DNA of 64,000 bases, taken from the NCBI RefSeq assembly GCF_030123365.1, contig NZ_CP126107.1:5941501-6005500 (forward strand), in the 5' to 3' direction. The position numbers were made by a program, and so were the translations under genes. How positions within the stretch are numbered: position 1 is the first letter of the stretch; each line of letters starts with the position of its first letter. This document shows positions 26,248 to 34,885 of this stretch, piece after piece. This stretch comes from Neobacillus sp. SuZ13 (lineage in GTDB: Bacteria > Bacillota > Bacilli > Bacillales > Cytobacillaceae). Below the pieces are notes generated by a model. That model had not been told where the DNA came from. It did not search any database and worked only from the letters and a program-made list of their open reading frames with translations.

Positions 26248-26333
26248 AACCTAAATTACGCAAACATAAGAAAATAATCCTCATGTATTGAGTAATTTAG
26301 GTTTTGCCTGCCGAACCAGTAACAATCCTAAAA
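26248..26333 (-). promoter_or_regulatory. Antiterminator RAT 2 with overlapping terminator 2 (proximal to bglP)
   Basis: On the minus strand 26329-26297 reads GGATTGTTACTG, a four-base insert, then GCAGGCAAAACCTAAA, a full match to the LicT/BglG-type RAT consensus. Its 3' arm AACCTAAATTAC pairs alternatively with GTAATTTAGGTT (26259-26248), which is followed by a T-run and forms the terminator. Binding of a phosphorylation-controlled antiterminator would prevent termination. Confidence 0.9.
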
Positions 26334-26427
26334 TAATTATCAAGTTTTTAGTCAAATACACCGTTACAGGAAGGCATCCGCCCTGAGTCCCTTTTTTCCG
26401 GATCAAAAGTGTCCCAAGAATACAAAA

Positions 26428-26506
26428 AAACCTAAATTGCGCGCCTCAAACAAATGTTAAAGACGACAATTTAGGTTTTGCCTGCACGACCAGTAACAAC
26501 CCTAAA
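26428..26506 (-). promoter_or_regulatory. Antiterminator RAT 1 with overlapping terminator 1 (distal)
   Basis: A second RAT on the minus strand (26506-26471) reads GGGTTGTTACTG, GTCGT, then GCAGGCAAAACCTAAA. Its 3' arm AACCTAAATTG pairs with CAATTTAGGTT (26438-26428), followed by a T7 run. It repeats the arrangement of the proximal copy about 175 bases upstream in the same leader. Confidence 0.9.
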
Positions 26507-26534
26507 GAATCGGGTGTATTTAATTTATAGATTG

Positions 26535-26571
26535 ATAGTATCATGGTGAGTTATCCGTGTCAACGCTTTCA
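26535..26571 (-). promoter_or_regulatory. bglP promoter overlapped by a cre (CcpA) site
   Basis: On the minus strand TTGACA (26563-26558), 17 bases, TACTAT (26540-26535). The sequence TGAAAGCGTTGACA (26571-26558) matches the cre consensus TGWAANCGNTNWCA at every position and covers the -35, predicting carbon catabolite repression by CcpA. Confidence 0.88.
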
Positions 26572-26587
26572 TTTTATTTTTTTAAGA

Positions 26588-26602
26588 GGGTGTCAGGCAC
26601 CC
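26588..26602. repeat. Copy of GGTGTCAGGCACC upstream of the bglP promoter
   Basis: GGGTGTCAGGCACCC, a 15-bp imperfect palindrome sharing the 13-bp core with copies at 13831 and 14382; it lies between the pseudogene end and the bglP promoter. Confidence 0.55.
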
Positions 26603-26608
26603 TTTCAC

Positions 26609-27683
26609 TTACAAATCCCTTAGTAATACACGATATAGTTTATCATCATTTTCGTCTGGGTTTCCTCGTCCGTCGGTGTTGTTGCTTACGAAGTAGAGGT
26701 AGTCACCGTCGATATATAGGTCTCGGATTCTCCCTAGTCCAGTAACCACCGAGTTCGTCTGTTTCTTGCTCAATTGAAATTCACGGACGGCATTGCCCCT
26801 TAATGTCGCGGCGTAAAGCTTTCCATTCGCTTCTGCCAGCCCTGACGGTGCCCATGTTTCCTCACCGGACTGGTATAAAGGCGTTATCATCCCCGTCTTC
26901 TGCTCATTCCCCTGAATTACCGGCCATCCATAGTTAGCCCCTGGGGTAATCCGATTGATCTCATCATGAGCCGATTGTCCATGCTCACTTGCATATAAGA
27001 TGTTCCCCACCCATACCAATCCCTGCGGATTGCGATGTCCATAGCTGTAAACATACGAGTTCGGGAATGGATTGTCAGAAGGAATCTTGCCATCCAACGT
27101 CATTCGCAAAATCTTCCCATTGATGCTATTCACGTCCTGAGCGGTTTCCGGAGTGGTCGCATCACCCGTCGTGATATAGAGTATTCCATCTGGACCGATT
27201 TTTTAGCCGGCCGCCATGATGGTAAGCCGCACTCGGAATCCGGTCGATCAAGATTCTCTCTTCGGTCCAGACCGAACCATTCGTCCTTAGAACAACGACT
27301 CGGTTAAACTGACCCTTTCCATCTTCGCTATAGGTATAGTAGGCATACGCATTTTGATTCTCAAGAAACTGAGGGTCAAGAACAAAGCCCAGCAGCCCTG
27401 CTTCCGCCGCTTTAGCCAGCGGCTGTGCTAAACGGACTGATTGACGTTCTGTTTTACCGTTTTCAATCTTCACGATACTTCCGGTTCGCTCACTGATGTA
27501 AAATCCTTGATTCACCTTATCAATCGACCAAGGGACTTGCAGCTTTTGAGCCATCACTTCAACATTTGGCTGTTGCGTAACTACGGCCTCGTCTGCTTCG
27601 ATTCCCTCGTCCTTTTTTTCAACCAGAGAACAGCCCGACAACATCACTACCATCACAAGTAAGATAGAACAAACCTTATTCAT
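26609..27683 (-). pseudogene. Frameshifted PQQ-type aldose/sorbosone dehydrogenase-like lipoprotein
   Basis: Two abutting frames encode one protein of the soluble glucose/sorbosone dehydrogenase propeller family. The first has a lipobox (VVMLSGCSLVEKK) and runs to AYHHGGRLK; the second resumes SINGKILRMTLDGKIP and continues through YGHRNPQGLVW and NYGWPVIQG to the C-terminus. The break is in a run of six A on the coding strand (27199-27204). Removing one A restores CTA-AAA-ATC-GGT and a continuous frame through TTGDATTPE. The cause could be a real inactivating or phase-variable slip, or a sequencing error. The start at 27683 follows a GGCAGGAGT ribosome site, and it lies 17 bases after the HAD gene. 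Confidence 0.82.
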
Positions 27684-27699
27684 TGACTCCTGCCTTTCC

Positions 27700-28554
27700 T
27701 CAAATGACTTCAAGTATCGCCTTTGCTACGCCGCTTTCTACGTTGGTGTCTGTAATTACATCACAAAGAGATTTGATTTCATAATTGGCATTTCCCATCG
27801 CCACTGATCTGCCGGCTTTTTCAAACATCGACACATCATTATAATTATCACCAATCGCCATCGTTTCCGCCAAGTCAATTCCTCTTTCTTTCACAAACGA
27901 TTCAAGTGCAATTCCCTTTTGAGCCTCACGGTTCGTGATTTCGAGGTTTTCATGACCAGAAGATGCGATTGCAAGTTCTTCTAAGTCTGCTAATGCTTGA
28001 TTTGCTGCTTCTAATTTTTCTCCATCAAACGAGAAGACCAGAAATTTATAGATTTGATACTGATCATTCGCAAATAGCAGTTCATAATCTTCAATTGTTT
28101 GGATTAAGCCATCACGGATTCTTGCCCCTGCGGCTTCAATGATTTCAGCCTGATTGGCTTCTGGGTTCGCACTCATCACGATATCAACAAGAATGGAAAC
28201 GGCCTTGTCTGGGTCAATCGTGAAGGCACCCTGATTTGTGTAAACTTCGAAATACACGTCCTTTTCTGTAAGCCTTGCAGCAACCTCACGAGCTAATTGT
28301 TTCCCGATTGGAGTAGCTGAAAGAACGTCTCCCTCTTTGGAACGTACTTCCGCGCCATTCACACAAATAACTGGGCAGGTTAAGCCCGCCTCAGAAAGGA
28401 CGTAAGTAGCCTCTTGATACGACCGGCCTGTTGCAACCACTACTTCAACCCCTTGTGACTGCGCTTTTAAAATAGCTTCCTTATTCGCTGAGCTGATTTG
28501 TTGAACTGAATTCAATAATGTTCCATCCATATCTGTTGCAATACATTTAATCAT
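27700..28554 (-). CDS. Cof-type HAD-superfamily sugar phosphatase
   Basis: About 284 residues. HAD motif I is DMDGTLLNS near the N-terminus, motif II is VVATGRS, the conserved Lys is in NREAQKGIALE, and motif IV is AIGDNYNDVSMF. The C2-type cap domain lies between. Cof/YidA proteins dephosphorylate sugar phosphates and other small metabolites in the cytoplasm; the exact substrate cannot be read from sequence. It precedes the dehydrogenase-like lipoprotein by 17 bases, so the two are probably cotranscribed. A GTG three codons upstream is an alternative start. Confidence 0.88.
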   Translation of the reverse strand: MIKCIATDMDGTLLNSVQQISSANKEAILKAQSQGVEVVVATGRSYQEATYVLSEAGLTCPVICVNGAEVRSKEGDVLSATPIGKQLAREVAARLTEKDVYFEVYTNQGAFTIDPDKAVSILVDIVMSANPEANQAEIIEAAGARIRDGLIQTIEDYELLFANDQYQIYKFLVFSFDGEKLEAANQALADLEELAIASSGHENLEITNREAQKGIALESFVKERGIDLAETMAIGDNYNDVSMFEKAGRSVAMGNANYEIKSLCDVITDTNVESGVAKAILEVI

Positions 28555-28625
28555 GCTGTCCACCCTCTATCCCTTTTCATTATTGCCATTTTAACAGATT
28601 ATCCAAAACATTATCTCCCTAATGC

Positions 28626-29294
28626 TCAAGCTAAATACTTACTTCCTTCGCGAACACTTAACGGTGCTAGCTTTGTCGCTTCGATAAATTTTTTCACGGA
28701 ATCAGGATTGGTCTTTGAATATTCCCGTAGCGTCCAGCCAATGGCTTTTTGGATAAAAAACTCCTTGCTGTCCGCATTAAGGCGTATGTATTGATAAAGC
28801 AACTCTTCATTTGTGTTCTCTTTATACTTTAATTGAAAAAGAAGTGCCGCCCTGCGCAGCCAAAGGTAATCATGGGTGGCCCAGCTATCAATTGTTTCCG
28901 CCACGACGTCAGGAAACCTTTTGGCAATTTCCCCAACCGGTTTAGGGGAAATCGCATCAACTGTATCCCACCACGATTTGGTTTGAATCAATTCCTCCAT
29001 AAATGGTAAATCCCTCTTCTCAAGCTTTTTTAACGATTTTTCCATATAAACCAATCCTGTATATTGGTATTCACGTTCATCCTTCGCCCAAAGATCGCGA
29101 ATAAACTGTTGATTAAACGGCTCCTTTAACAAACCAGTTTCATGAAAAAATTGCTTCTCGAGCACACTTCGATCTGGTTTCTTGATGCCAAGGAAAGGAA
29201 AGTGGTCTTTCATATACTTCTCCATTGGTCCAGCATTTGCTTCATTGCGATTTGCCTCAAATAGTTTTGTTAACAAATCTATATTTGACTGCAT
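28626..29294 (-). CDS. DNA alkylation repair protein (AlkD family)
   Basis: This 222-residue all-helical protein is built of HEAT-like repeats, with the family blocks YTGLVYMEKSLKKL, TKSWWDTVDAISPKPVG, LWLRRAALLFQLKYK and FFIQKAIGWTLREYSK. AlkD enzymes excise bulky or charged alkylated bases such as 3-methyladenine and 7-methylguanine. The WWDTVD segment includes the usual catalytic-site acidic residue region. It appears monocistronic. Confidence 0.9.
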   Translation of the reverse strand: MQSNIDLLTKLFEANRNEANAGPMEKYMKDHFPFLGIKKPDRSVLEKQFFHETGLLKEPFNQQFIRDLWAKDEREYQYTGLVYMEKSLKKLEKRDLPFMEELIQTKSWWDTVDAISPKPVGEIAKRFPDVVAETIDSWATHDYLWLRRAALLFQLKYKENTNEELLYQYIRLNADSKEFFIQKAIGWTLREYSKTNPDSVKKFIEATKLAPLSVREGSKYLA

Positions 29295-29417
29295 CCAATC
29301 ACCCTTTCAAAAAATTCCCGTCCGCTATCTAATAATTCAAATATTACCTTTATTTTACCTGCATAAACAACTTACTCGAAACCAAACTAAATCATAGTAG
29401 AAAAGGAGGGATCGATG

Positions 29418-29573
29418 ATGACGAAGAAATACAACAAAGGCAGCAAGAATCAAAACTCCCCGCAAGCAGGTCATGCAGAGGCTGAATTCTCGAGCGAATT
29501 TGTCAGCGGTGATAATAGCAAAGGTAATAAGCGCAACAAGGGTCAACAAAGCAAAACGAATCCGCACTCTTAA
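29418..29573 (+). CDS. Small hydrophilic protein, possibly a gamma-type small acid-soluble spore protein
   Basis: A 51-residue frame follows AAAGGAGGG; ATGs at 29415 and 29418 are both possible, and the second has the better spacing of 8 bases. The product is rich in Lys, Asn, Gln and Ser, lacks hydrophobic stretches, and contains AEFSSEFVSGDNSKGNK, which resembles the EFASETNAQQ-type segments of gamma-SASP (SspE). A strong terminator follows. The family call is tentative; expression in the forespore is an inference. Confidence 0.55.
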   Translation: MTKKYNKGSKNQNSPQAGHAEAEFSSEFVSGDNSKGNKRNKGQQSKTNPHS

Positions 29574-29605
29574 AATGAAAAAATCGGCTTTAGAAAGTCG
29601 ATTCA

Positions 29606-29640
29606 GGCTGTCGATAAACTTTCGACAGCCTTTTATTTTT
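29606..29640 (+). terminator. Terminator after the small spore-type gene
   Basis: GGCTGTCGA / TCGACAGCC hairpin with a short loop, followed by TTTTATTTTT. Confidence 0.9.
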
Positions 29641-30138
29641 TAAAAAAGTCCGTCCTTTTACAATGAAGATATTGGCCGCCCATCTGTCTCCTTAATTCTT
29701 TTATAAAATATAGGGTACCTTTTTGGTTTTCATTCCGAAAGCCAACATAAAATAGGCTTCCTTCGCAGTTTTAAATCAAAGTCAATCACATCAAAGCCTC
29801 ATTTCAGTGTAAATTTACACCTTAAACAATAAATCTCATAAATTTTTTTACGGTCTAACAAGTCTATGGGCGAATTATGGTGGTTAATGGGCGAATTATC
29901 AGCCTCAATGAGCGAATTTCGATGTACAATGAGCTAATTTTCAGTCCCAATGGGCGAATCTAAGAAAACAACAATCCTTTAGAAAAAATCGTAAAAGGAC
30001 ATGTATATAAAGAGCACAAAGGAACGGTGTGGCAATTCTTAAAGTTGAATTGCTCCCTGTTGATTGGAGCGGATAATAACAGTCCTGTTAGCAGGCAGGA
30101 GCCCACTCTGAACCTTAATCATGAAAATAAATGTCATC
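29641..30138. other. Intergenic stretch without a gene
   Basis: Between the terminators of the two flanking transcripts there is no supported coding region. Apart from the 21-bp tandem repeats, it is AT-rich, with a short dyad CAATTCTTAAAGTTGAATTG near 30034. Confidence 0.6.
29866..29970. repeat. Five tandem 21-bp repeats with ATGGGCGAATT core
   Basis: Copies begin at 29866, 29887, 29908, 29929 and 29950, an exact 21-bp period. The first ~11 bases (ATGGGCGAATT, with variants ATGAGCGAATT and ATGAGCTAATT) are conserved and the other ten are not. The region has no ribosome site or convincing gene. The period of two helical turns would suit a protein-binding array. Confidence 0.75.
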
Positions 30139-30172
30139 AAAAAAGAACTGCCCATTATTCAGGACAGTTCTT
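30139..30172 (-). terminator. Terminator of the Pro/His/Gly repeat gene
   Basis: On the minus strand AAGAACTG-T-CC / GG-G-CAGTTCTT is followed by TTTT, just past the stop codon. Confidence 0.85.
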
Positions 30173-30177
30173 ACATG

Positions 30178-30972
30178 TTATTGACAACTAAATGACCTGA
30201 TTCTGCTTAAATCCATTCCGTAATATTCCCAGTGATATCCACTCCAGCGATATCCGGCAATAGAGGTCCTGCCAACATAAGTCGGATAATACCAGAAGTT
30301 TCTACCATTTCTCAACCAAATATAAGTATAGCGGTACAGACAGTGCCGAATTCCTCCTGGGTCAACCGCATATAAGCCAACTGTTTCATGCGGAATAAAG
30401 GTTGGTGGCGGTCCGGTCGGGGCACCACCATAATGTGGGCCTCCTCCATATGGTGGATGATAACCTCCTCCATGCGGCGGCGGTTGATATCCTCCCCCGT
30501 GTGGCGGCGGTTGATGGCCTCCTCCATGTGGCGGCGGTTGATGACCTCCCCCGTGCGGCGGCGGTTGATGACCTCCTCCGTGTGGCGGCGGTTGATGGCC
30601 TCCTCCATGTGGCGGCGGTTGATGACCTCCCCCGTGCGGCGGCGGTTGATGACCTCCTCCGTGCGGCGGCGGTTGATGACCTCCTCCGTGCGGCGGTGGT
30701 TGATGGCCTCCTCCATGTGGCGGCGGTTGATGACCTCCTCCGTGTGGCGGCGGTTGATGGCCTCCTCCGTGCGGCGGTGGTTGATGGCCTCCTCCATGCG
30801 GCGGCGGTTGATGGCCTCCTCCGTACGGCGGCAGTTGATGGCCTCCTCCGTGCGGCGGCGGCGGTTGATGGCTTCCTCCGTACGGCGGTGGTTGTGTTTG
30901 TTGCCGATAGTTGTTTTCATAAGGAAAATTAGGCATTCTACCATGACCCTGAGGGTAATTGAAATGATCCAA
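30178..30972 (-). CDS. Pro/His/Gly-rich repeat protein, possible spore-surface component
   Basis: 264 residues from a TTG start with AAGGGGA upstream. Residues ~30-185 consist of about a dozen identical nine-residue units HQPPPHGGG plus variants with Tyr or Leu; the last ~75 residues form a separate aromatic-rich domain (GLYAVDPGGIRHCLYRYTYIW, WYYPTYVG, YRWSGYHWEYYG). There is no signal peptide or membrane segment. Such repeats with a short Tyr/Trp-rich end recall Bacillus coat proteins, and the His clusters could bind metal, but no function is established. The DNA repeats every 27 bp and varies mainly at third positions. The repetition leaves several other frames open; those are not genes. 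Confidence 0.75.
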   Translation of the reverse strand: MDHFNYPQGHGRMPNFPYENNYRQQTQPPPYGGSHQPPPPHGGGHQLPPYGGGHQPPPHGGGHQPPPHGGGHQPPPHGGGHQPPPHGGGHQPPPHGGGHQPPPHGGGHQPPPHGGGHQPPPHGGGHQPPPHGGGHQPPPHGGGHQPPPHGGGHQPPPHGGGYQPPPHGGGYHPPYGGGPHYGGAPTGPPPTFIPHETVGLYAVDPGGIRHCLYRYTYIWLRNGRNFWYYPTYVGRTSIAGYRWSGYHWEYYGMDLSRIRSFSCQ

Positions 30973-31067
30973 GGTTATTAATCCCCTTCTATTTAATTTT
31001 CCCTTTAACGTATGCGCCCTGCCTAATTTGGTGAAAGGTAAAACATTAGTCCTATTTGAAAATTTTG

Positions 31068-32171
31068 TTAATCTACTTTACTTGCTGCTAACTCTCTTAT
31101 TTCCTCTGCAATTTTATTCTGGATCTGTTCTACAACAGAGAAATCCATCGCAGCAATATATATTTCCTCTAACTCATCATGAAGTTCCTTTGCCCTTGCT
31201 AAATAGGAGATTGCCTCATTCATTTTATTTTTATAATTGGTTGAAATTTTAGTAATGATCTCTTCAAAAATTTCATCTGTCCCTGGAGCGATTAGTAGTT
31301 CATACATATCAATGATTTCATCGCCATCTCGGCTTGGGAAGTACTCATGTGGTGCCGTGCTATCAAAGATCGCAATTCCTAGCTCTCTGAAAATAACCAT
31401 ATCAAGGCTGTGCGGGTCAAAGCCACAATGGTAAACCTCTACATCCACCCCTCTGACTTCAGCCGCTGCCGCAAGCTTCTTCAGCATGGTTGACTTCCCA
31501 GAGCCTGGGCGCCCTTTAATAAAGTAACGTTTTGGAATCTCTTCGGTTAGATTCGGAACATAATCAACCGCTCCTTTAGGCGTTGCTGCCCCTAAAAAGC
31601 GATGACGGATATCTGATTTTTTACTCAGCTTCATTTTTCCAAAGAAAGTATCAATTAATTTGTCCGTTAATTGGTCTGCCTTCTTAAAATCCATGCTGTT
31701 GATATAGATCTTTTCCCAATCATCATGAATATCCAATGCTTCTTTAAACGTATCATATGCCTTATGAAAGGACTGGCTGATTTGATTGGTTAACTTCAGG
31801 ATTGTACTTTTATGGATCGCTAAGGCACGGGCATTCCAAGCCTCACCGAGGTTAATATACTCATCCACCGCACCTGGTGCCTTTGGTTCAATCACATGCG
31901 GGGCGGTTCCATCAACGATTCCCACCTTTAACGCCGGGACAATCACGCCATCAATGGAATTATTATCGGAAGAACAATGTAAGAATTCAACATCATAGCC
32001 CTTTTCAAGCCACTCATTGCCGATTTTTTTCATAAGTGAGGATTTACCTGTTCCTGGTCCGCCTTTTAAAATAAATAGCCGGTCGAGACCTTGAAGATTT
32101 GAATCGTATAAATTATGAAAACCTCTAGCTGTATTACCGCCAGCAAAGTAGTTTTTAATTTTTCCTGCCAC
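31068..32171 (-). CDS. Tandem P-loop ATPase (PRK06851-like)
   Basis: The 367-residue protein carries two Walker A motifs in two related halves: GGPGTGKSS at 37-45 and GRPGSGKST at 220-228. Each half repeats the same pattern: FLHCSSDNNSIDGVIVP versus YHCGFDPHSLDMVIF, and then GIVDGTAPH versus AIFDSTAPH. This shows an internal duplication. It matches a conserved Bacillus family of predicted nucleotide-binding proteins of unknown function. No membrane segments are seen. It appears monocistronic. Confidence 0.8.
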   Translation of the reverse strand: MAGKIKNYFAGGNTARGFHNLYDSNLQGLDRLFILKGGPGTGKSSLMKKIGNEWLEKGYDVEFLHCSSDNNSIDGVIVPALKVGIVDGTAPHVIEPKAPGAVDEYINLGEAWNARALAIHKSTILKLTNQISQSFHKAYDTFKEALDIHDDWEKIYINSMDFKKADQLTDKLIDTFFGKMKLSKKSDIRHRFLGAATPKGAVDYVPNLTEEIPKRYFIKGRPGSGKSTMLKKLAAAAEVRGVDVEVYHCGFDPHSLDMVIFRELGIAIFDSTAPHEYFPSRDGDEIIDMYELLIAPGTDEIFEEIITKISTNYKNKMNEAISYLARAKELHDELEEIYIAAMDFSVVEQIQNKIAEEIRELAASKVD

Positions 32172-32266
32172 TGAATCAACACTCCCTTTTATCGTGACAC
32201 TCGAAAGATAATTTCACCCTATCTTATGCGATTGCCACCTATAGGTGAGTGCCTAGTAAAAAAATC

Positions 32267-32743
32267 TTACTTAATGATCGGGACAATGTCAGCTTTTGTG
32301 ACCTCTTGCAATTGGTCAGGGTCTAAAGCAATTTGAACACCAATTTTCCCGGCACTGACAATGATGATCTCCAACCCCTTGGCATGTTCATCAATAAACG
32401 TCTTATACTCCTTTTTCATACCGATCGGCGAACAGCCGCCGCGGATATACCCTGTCCATTTCTGAATATCCTTGACGGGAAGCATTTCAATGTTCTTTTC
32501 ACCAGCTGCCTTCGCGGCCTTTTTTAAATCCAATTCCTCAGCAACGGGAATAACGAAGACATAGATATTCTTGCTTGCACCCTGTGCAACGAGAGTCTTA
32601 TAGACTTCCTTAGGATTCTTACCAATTTTCTCAGCAACAGAGACACCGTCAATTTTTCCATCTTTATTATCATAGGTAAACATGTCATAGCTGACCTTTT
32701 TTGCATCTAAAATGCGCATCGCATTCGTTTTTGGTTGTGCCAC
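32267..32743 (-). CDS. Cys-tRNA(Pro) deacylase, YbaK/EbsC family
   Basis: This 158-residue protein has YbaK-family blocks: an N-terminal KTNAMRILDAKKVSYDMF, the VYKTLVAQG segment with the conserved Lys, and GYIRGGCSPIGMKK near residue 105. YbaK hydrolyses Cys-tRNA(Pro) formed by mischarging of prolyl-tRNA synthetase. Length and motifs are standard. Confidence 0.9.
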   Translation of the reverse strand: MAQPKTNAMRILDAKKVSYDMFTYDNKDGKIDGVSVAEKIGKNPKEVYKTLVAQGASKNIYVFVIPVAEELDLKKAAKAAGEKNIEMLPVKDIQKWTGYIRGGCSPIGMKKEYKTFIDEHAKGLEIIIVSAGKIGVQIALDPDQLQEVTKADIVPIIK

Positions 32744-33026
32744 GTTTTCATTCCTCCCTGACTTTGAAGACTACAAACTAGTTTCTAGCATACTGGATTA
32801 GTAGAATTTACACAAAATCACCCAGAATCTGTCACCCATTTGTCACTATAATAAATAATTATTATAGTACACTAAAATTAACAATTATTAATTACTTTCA
32901 TTTCCAAAATAGATAATATCTTCATTATTACTATTTAAAAACCGTTTATGTTCAATACTTCACAAACATTATACAAACATATAGAAAGACGCTGTTTTCT
33001 ATACTATTTTCCATGAGGTGAAATAA

Positions 33027-34835
33027 ATGAAATACGATTTAGTCCTTTTGCATGCACCAAGCGTCTATGATTTTCGAAAAAACTCCCTGCTTGCCGGTCC
33101 CATAAGTGATGTAGTTCCCTCATCACCCGTATTTGAAATGTACCCAATTGGCATTACCAGTATCGCGGAATACCTGGAAAGGTACGGTCTTCGAGTGAAA
33201 ATCATTAATATCGCCAATCGCATGCTCATGAGTGACAAATTTGATGTCGAAGCAAAGTTAAAGAACATCCAAACAAAGGCCTTCGGAATTGACTTACACT
33301 GGCTTCCACATGCACACGGCAGCATCGAGTTAGCTAGAGTGGTTAAAAAGCTTCATCCTGATACCCCGGTGATTTTTGGAGGCCTGTCTTCGACCTATTA
33401 TCATAAAGAATTGATTGATTATCCGTGTATCGATTTTGTTATGCGCGGTGATTCCACTGAAAAATTGATGCTGCTGTTGATAAATAAAATCGAACAAGGG
33501 AATACCCACTATGCTGACATCCCCAATTTAACGTGGAAGAAGGGCGACGATATTGGCTACAATCCACTTACCTATGTACCAAAGGATTTAGATGATCTAG
33601 ATGTGCCGGGATATCGCTATGCGATACGCTCTGTCTTTAAATATCGGAACTTCCTTGACCCGCTGCCATACAACGGCTGGCTGCAGTACCCGAACACGGC
33701 CTTACTAACAGCGCGAGGCTGCTCACAGAACTGCCTCATTTGCGGCGGTTCTAAGGATGCTTATGATCAAAACTGTAACCGCAATTCGCTTGCCTTACGG
33801 TCGCCCGAAAAGCTCATCGAAGATATTAAATTCATTTCCCGCTTTAGCCGGGCACCCATTTTTATCCTGCATGATTTACACCAGGGTGGACGTGAATATG
33901 TAAAAGAATTTTTTAGCCGACTGAAAGAACTTAATCTCAAAAATGAAGTCGTTTTTGAATTATTCCAGTATGCCGATGAAGAATTCTTTCAACAAATGAA
34001 TGAAAGCGTTCCAAAATATAGTATTGAAATCACGCTTGAAACCCATGATGAAAAGATTAGACGTTACAATGGGAAATTTAATTGTACCAACTCAAAAGTC
34101 ATCGATACGCTCAATTTTGCCTTAAAGCATGGCTGTAAAAAAATCGATCTATTCTTCATGGTTGGAATTCCAGGCCAAACGTATGACAGCGCCTTAGAAA
34201 ACATTGATTTCTGTGAAAAGATTCATCTTGCCTGTCATCAAGACAAACGGATTTTCTATTTCGTTGCACCGCTTGCACCGTTCCTAGATCCTGCCAGCCC
34301 AGCCTTTGAACATCCTGAGCTGCACGGCTATAAAAAGTTCTGCCATACCCTTGAGGACCACCGCAAGGCGATCACCCAGCCATCTTGGAAGCATATGCTT
34401 AGCTATGAGACTAAAGATATGACCCGTGATGATATTGTGAATTCCACCTATGAATCTGCTAAACTACTAAATGAATTTAAATTAAAATATGGGCTGATTG
34501 ATGAAGACGGGTATCTTGAAATCAATTGGAAGATTGAGAAATCGATTAATTATATTGCAAAAATAGACTATGTTCTCTCGCTTCCTAAAGAGCAGCAAGG
34601 AGCAAAATTAGCGAGGATTCGGGAGGAAATAGAAGAGCTAAATAAATATAGTATTTGTGGAAAGAACGATTTAAAGTGGGAAGTCCAAAAGAATTACGCT
34701 AACTTCTTTTCACTAACATTAGTAGGACTTGAACAGTTGTATGAGGATTATGCAAACAAAATTAGACATCTAATGCAGCCGAAACGGCGACAGCAATTCC
34801 GGCTGGAACCTGAACAACGGAAAATGAAGATATAA
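33027..34835 (+). CDS. B12-binding-domain radical SAM protein of unknown function
   Basis: 602 residues. Residues ~1-170 form a Rossmann-like B12-binding-type domain (GITSIAEYLERYGLRV, FGIDLHWLPHAHGSIELA). The radical SAM domain has the [4Fe-4S] triad C232-x3-C236-x2-C239 in TARGCSQNCLICGG. A helical C-terminal region of ~150 residues follows. The closest family I recall is the Ta0216-type B12/radical SAM proteins known from archaea and some Bacilli; the substrate is unknown. AGGTG precedes the ATG, and the gene stands alone with its own terminator, so context gives no pathway. Confidence 0.82.
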   Translation: MKYDLVLLHAPSVYDFRKNSLLAGPISDVVPSSPVFEMYPIGITSIAEYLERYGLRVKIINIANRMLMSDKFDVEAKLKNIQTKAFGIDLHWLPHAHGSIELARVVKKLHPDTPVIFGGLSSTYYHKELIDYPCIDFVMRGDSTEKLMLLLINKIEQGNTHYADIPNLTWKKGDDIGYNPLTYVPKDLDDLDVPGYRYAIRSVFKYRNFLDPLPYNGWLQYPNTALLTARGCSQNCLICGGSKDAYDQNCNRNSLALRSPEKLIEDIKFISRFSRAPIFILHDLHQGGREYVKEFFSRLKELNLKNEVVFELFQYADEEFFQQMNESVPKYSIEITLETHDEKIRRYNGKFNCTNSKVIDTLNFALKHGCKKIDLFFMVGIPGQTYDSALENIDFCEKIHLACHQDKRIFYFVAPLAPFLDPASPAFEHPELHGYKKFCHTLEDHRKAITQPSWKHMLSYETKDMTRDDIVNSTYESAKLLNEFKLKYGLIDEDGYLEINWKIEKSINYIAKIDYVLSLPKEQQGAKLARIREEIEELNKYSICGKNDLKWEVQKNYANFFSLTLVGLEQLYEDYANKIRHLMQPKRRQQFRLEPEQRKMKI

Positions 34836-34840
34836 TGTTA

Positions 34841-34871
34841 AAAGGAGTTGGGGGATCCCCAACTCCTTTTT
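34841..34871 (+). terminator. Bidirectional terminator between radical SAM gene and livF
   Basis: AAAGGAGTTGGGG / CCCCAACTCCTTT around GATC, with T-runs on both sides. Confidence 0.93.
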
Positions 34872-34885
34872 GAAGGCAAATCGAA

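Noticed and set aside
27035..27307. Frame opposite the broken dehydrogenase gene
   Set aside because: It is antisense to a recognisable protein, with no ribosome site.
30312..30981. Several long open frames on both strands across the repeat gene
   Set aside because: They are by-products of the GC-rich 27-bp repeat. Only the minus frame from the TTG at 30972 has a ribosome site, a non-repetitive C-terminal domain and a terminator.
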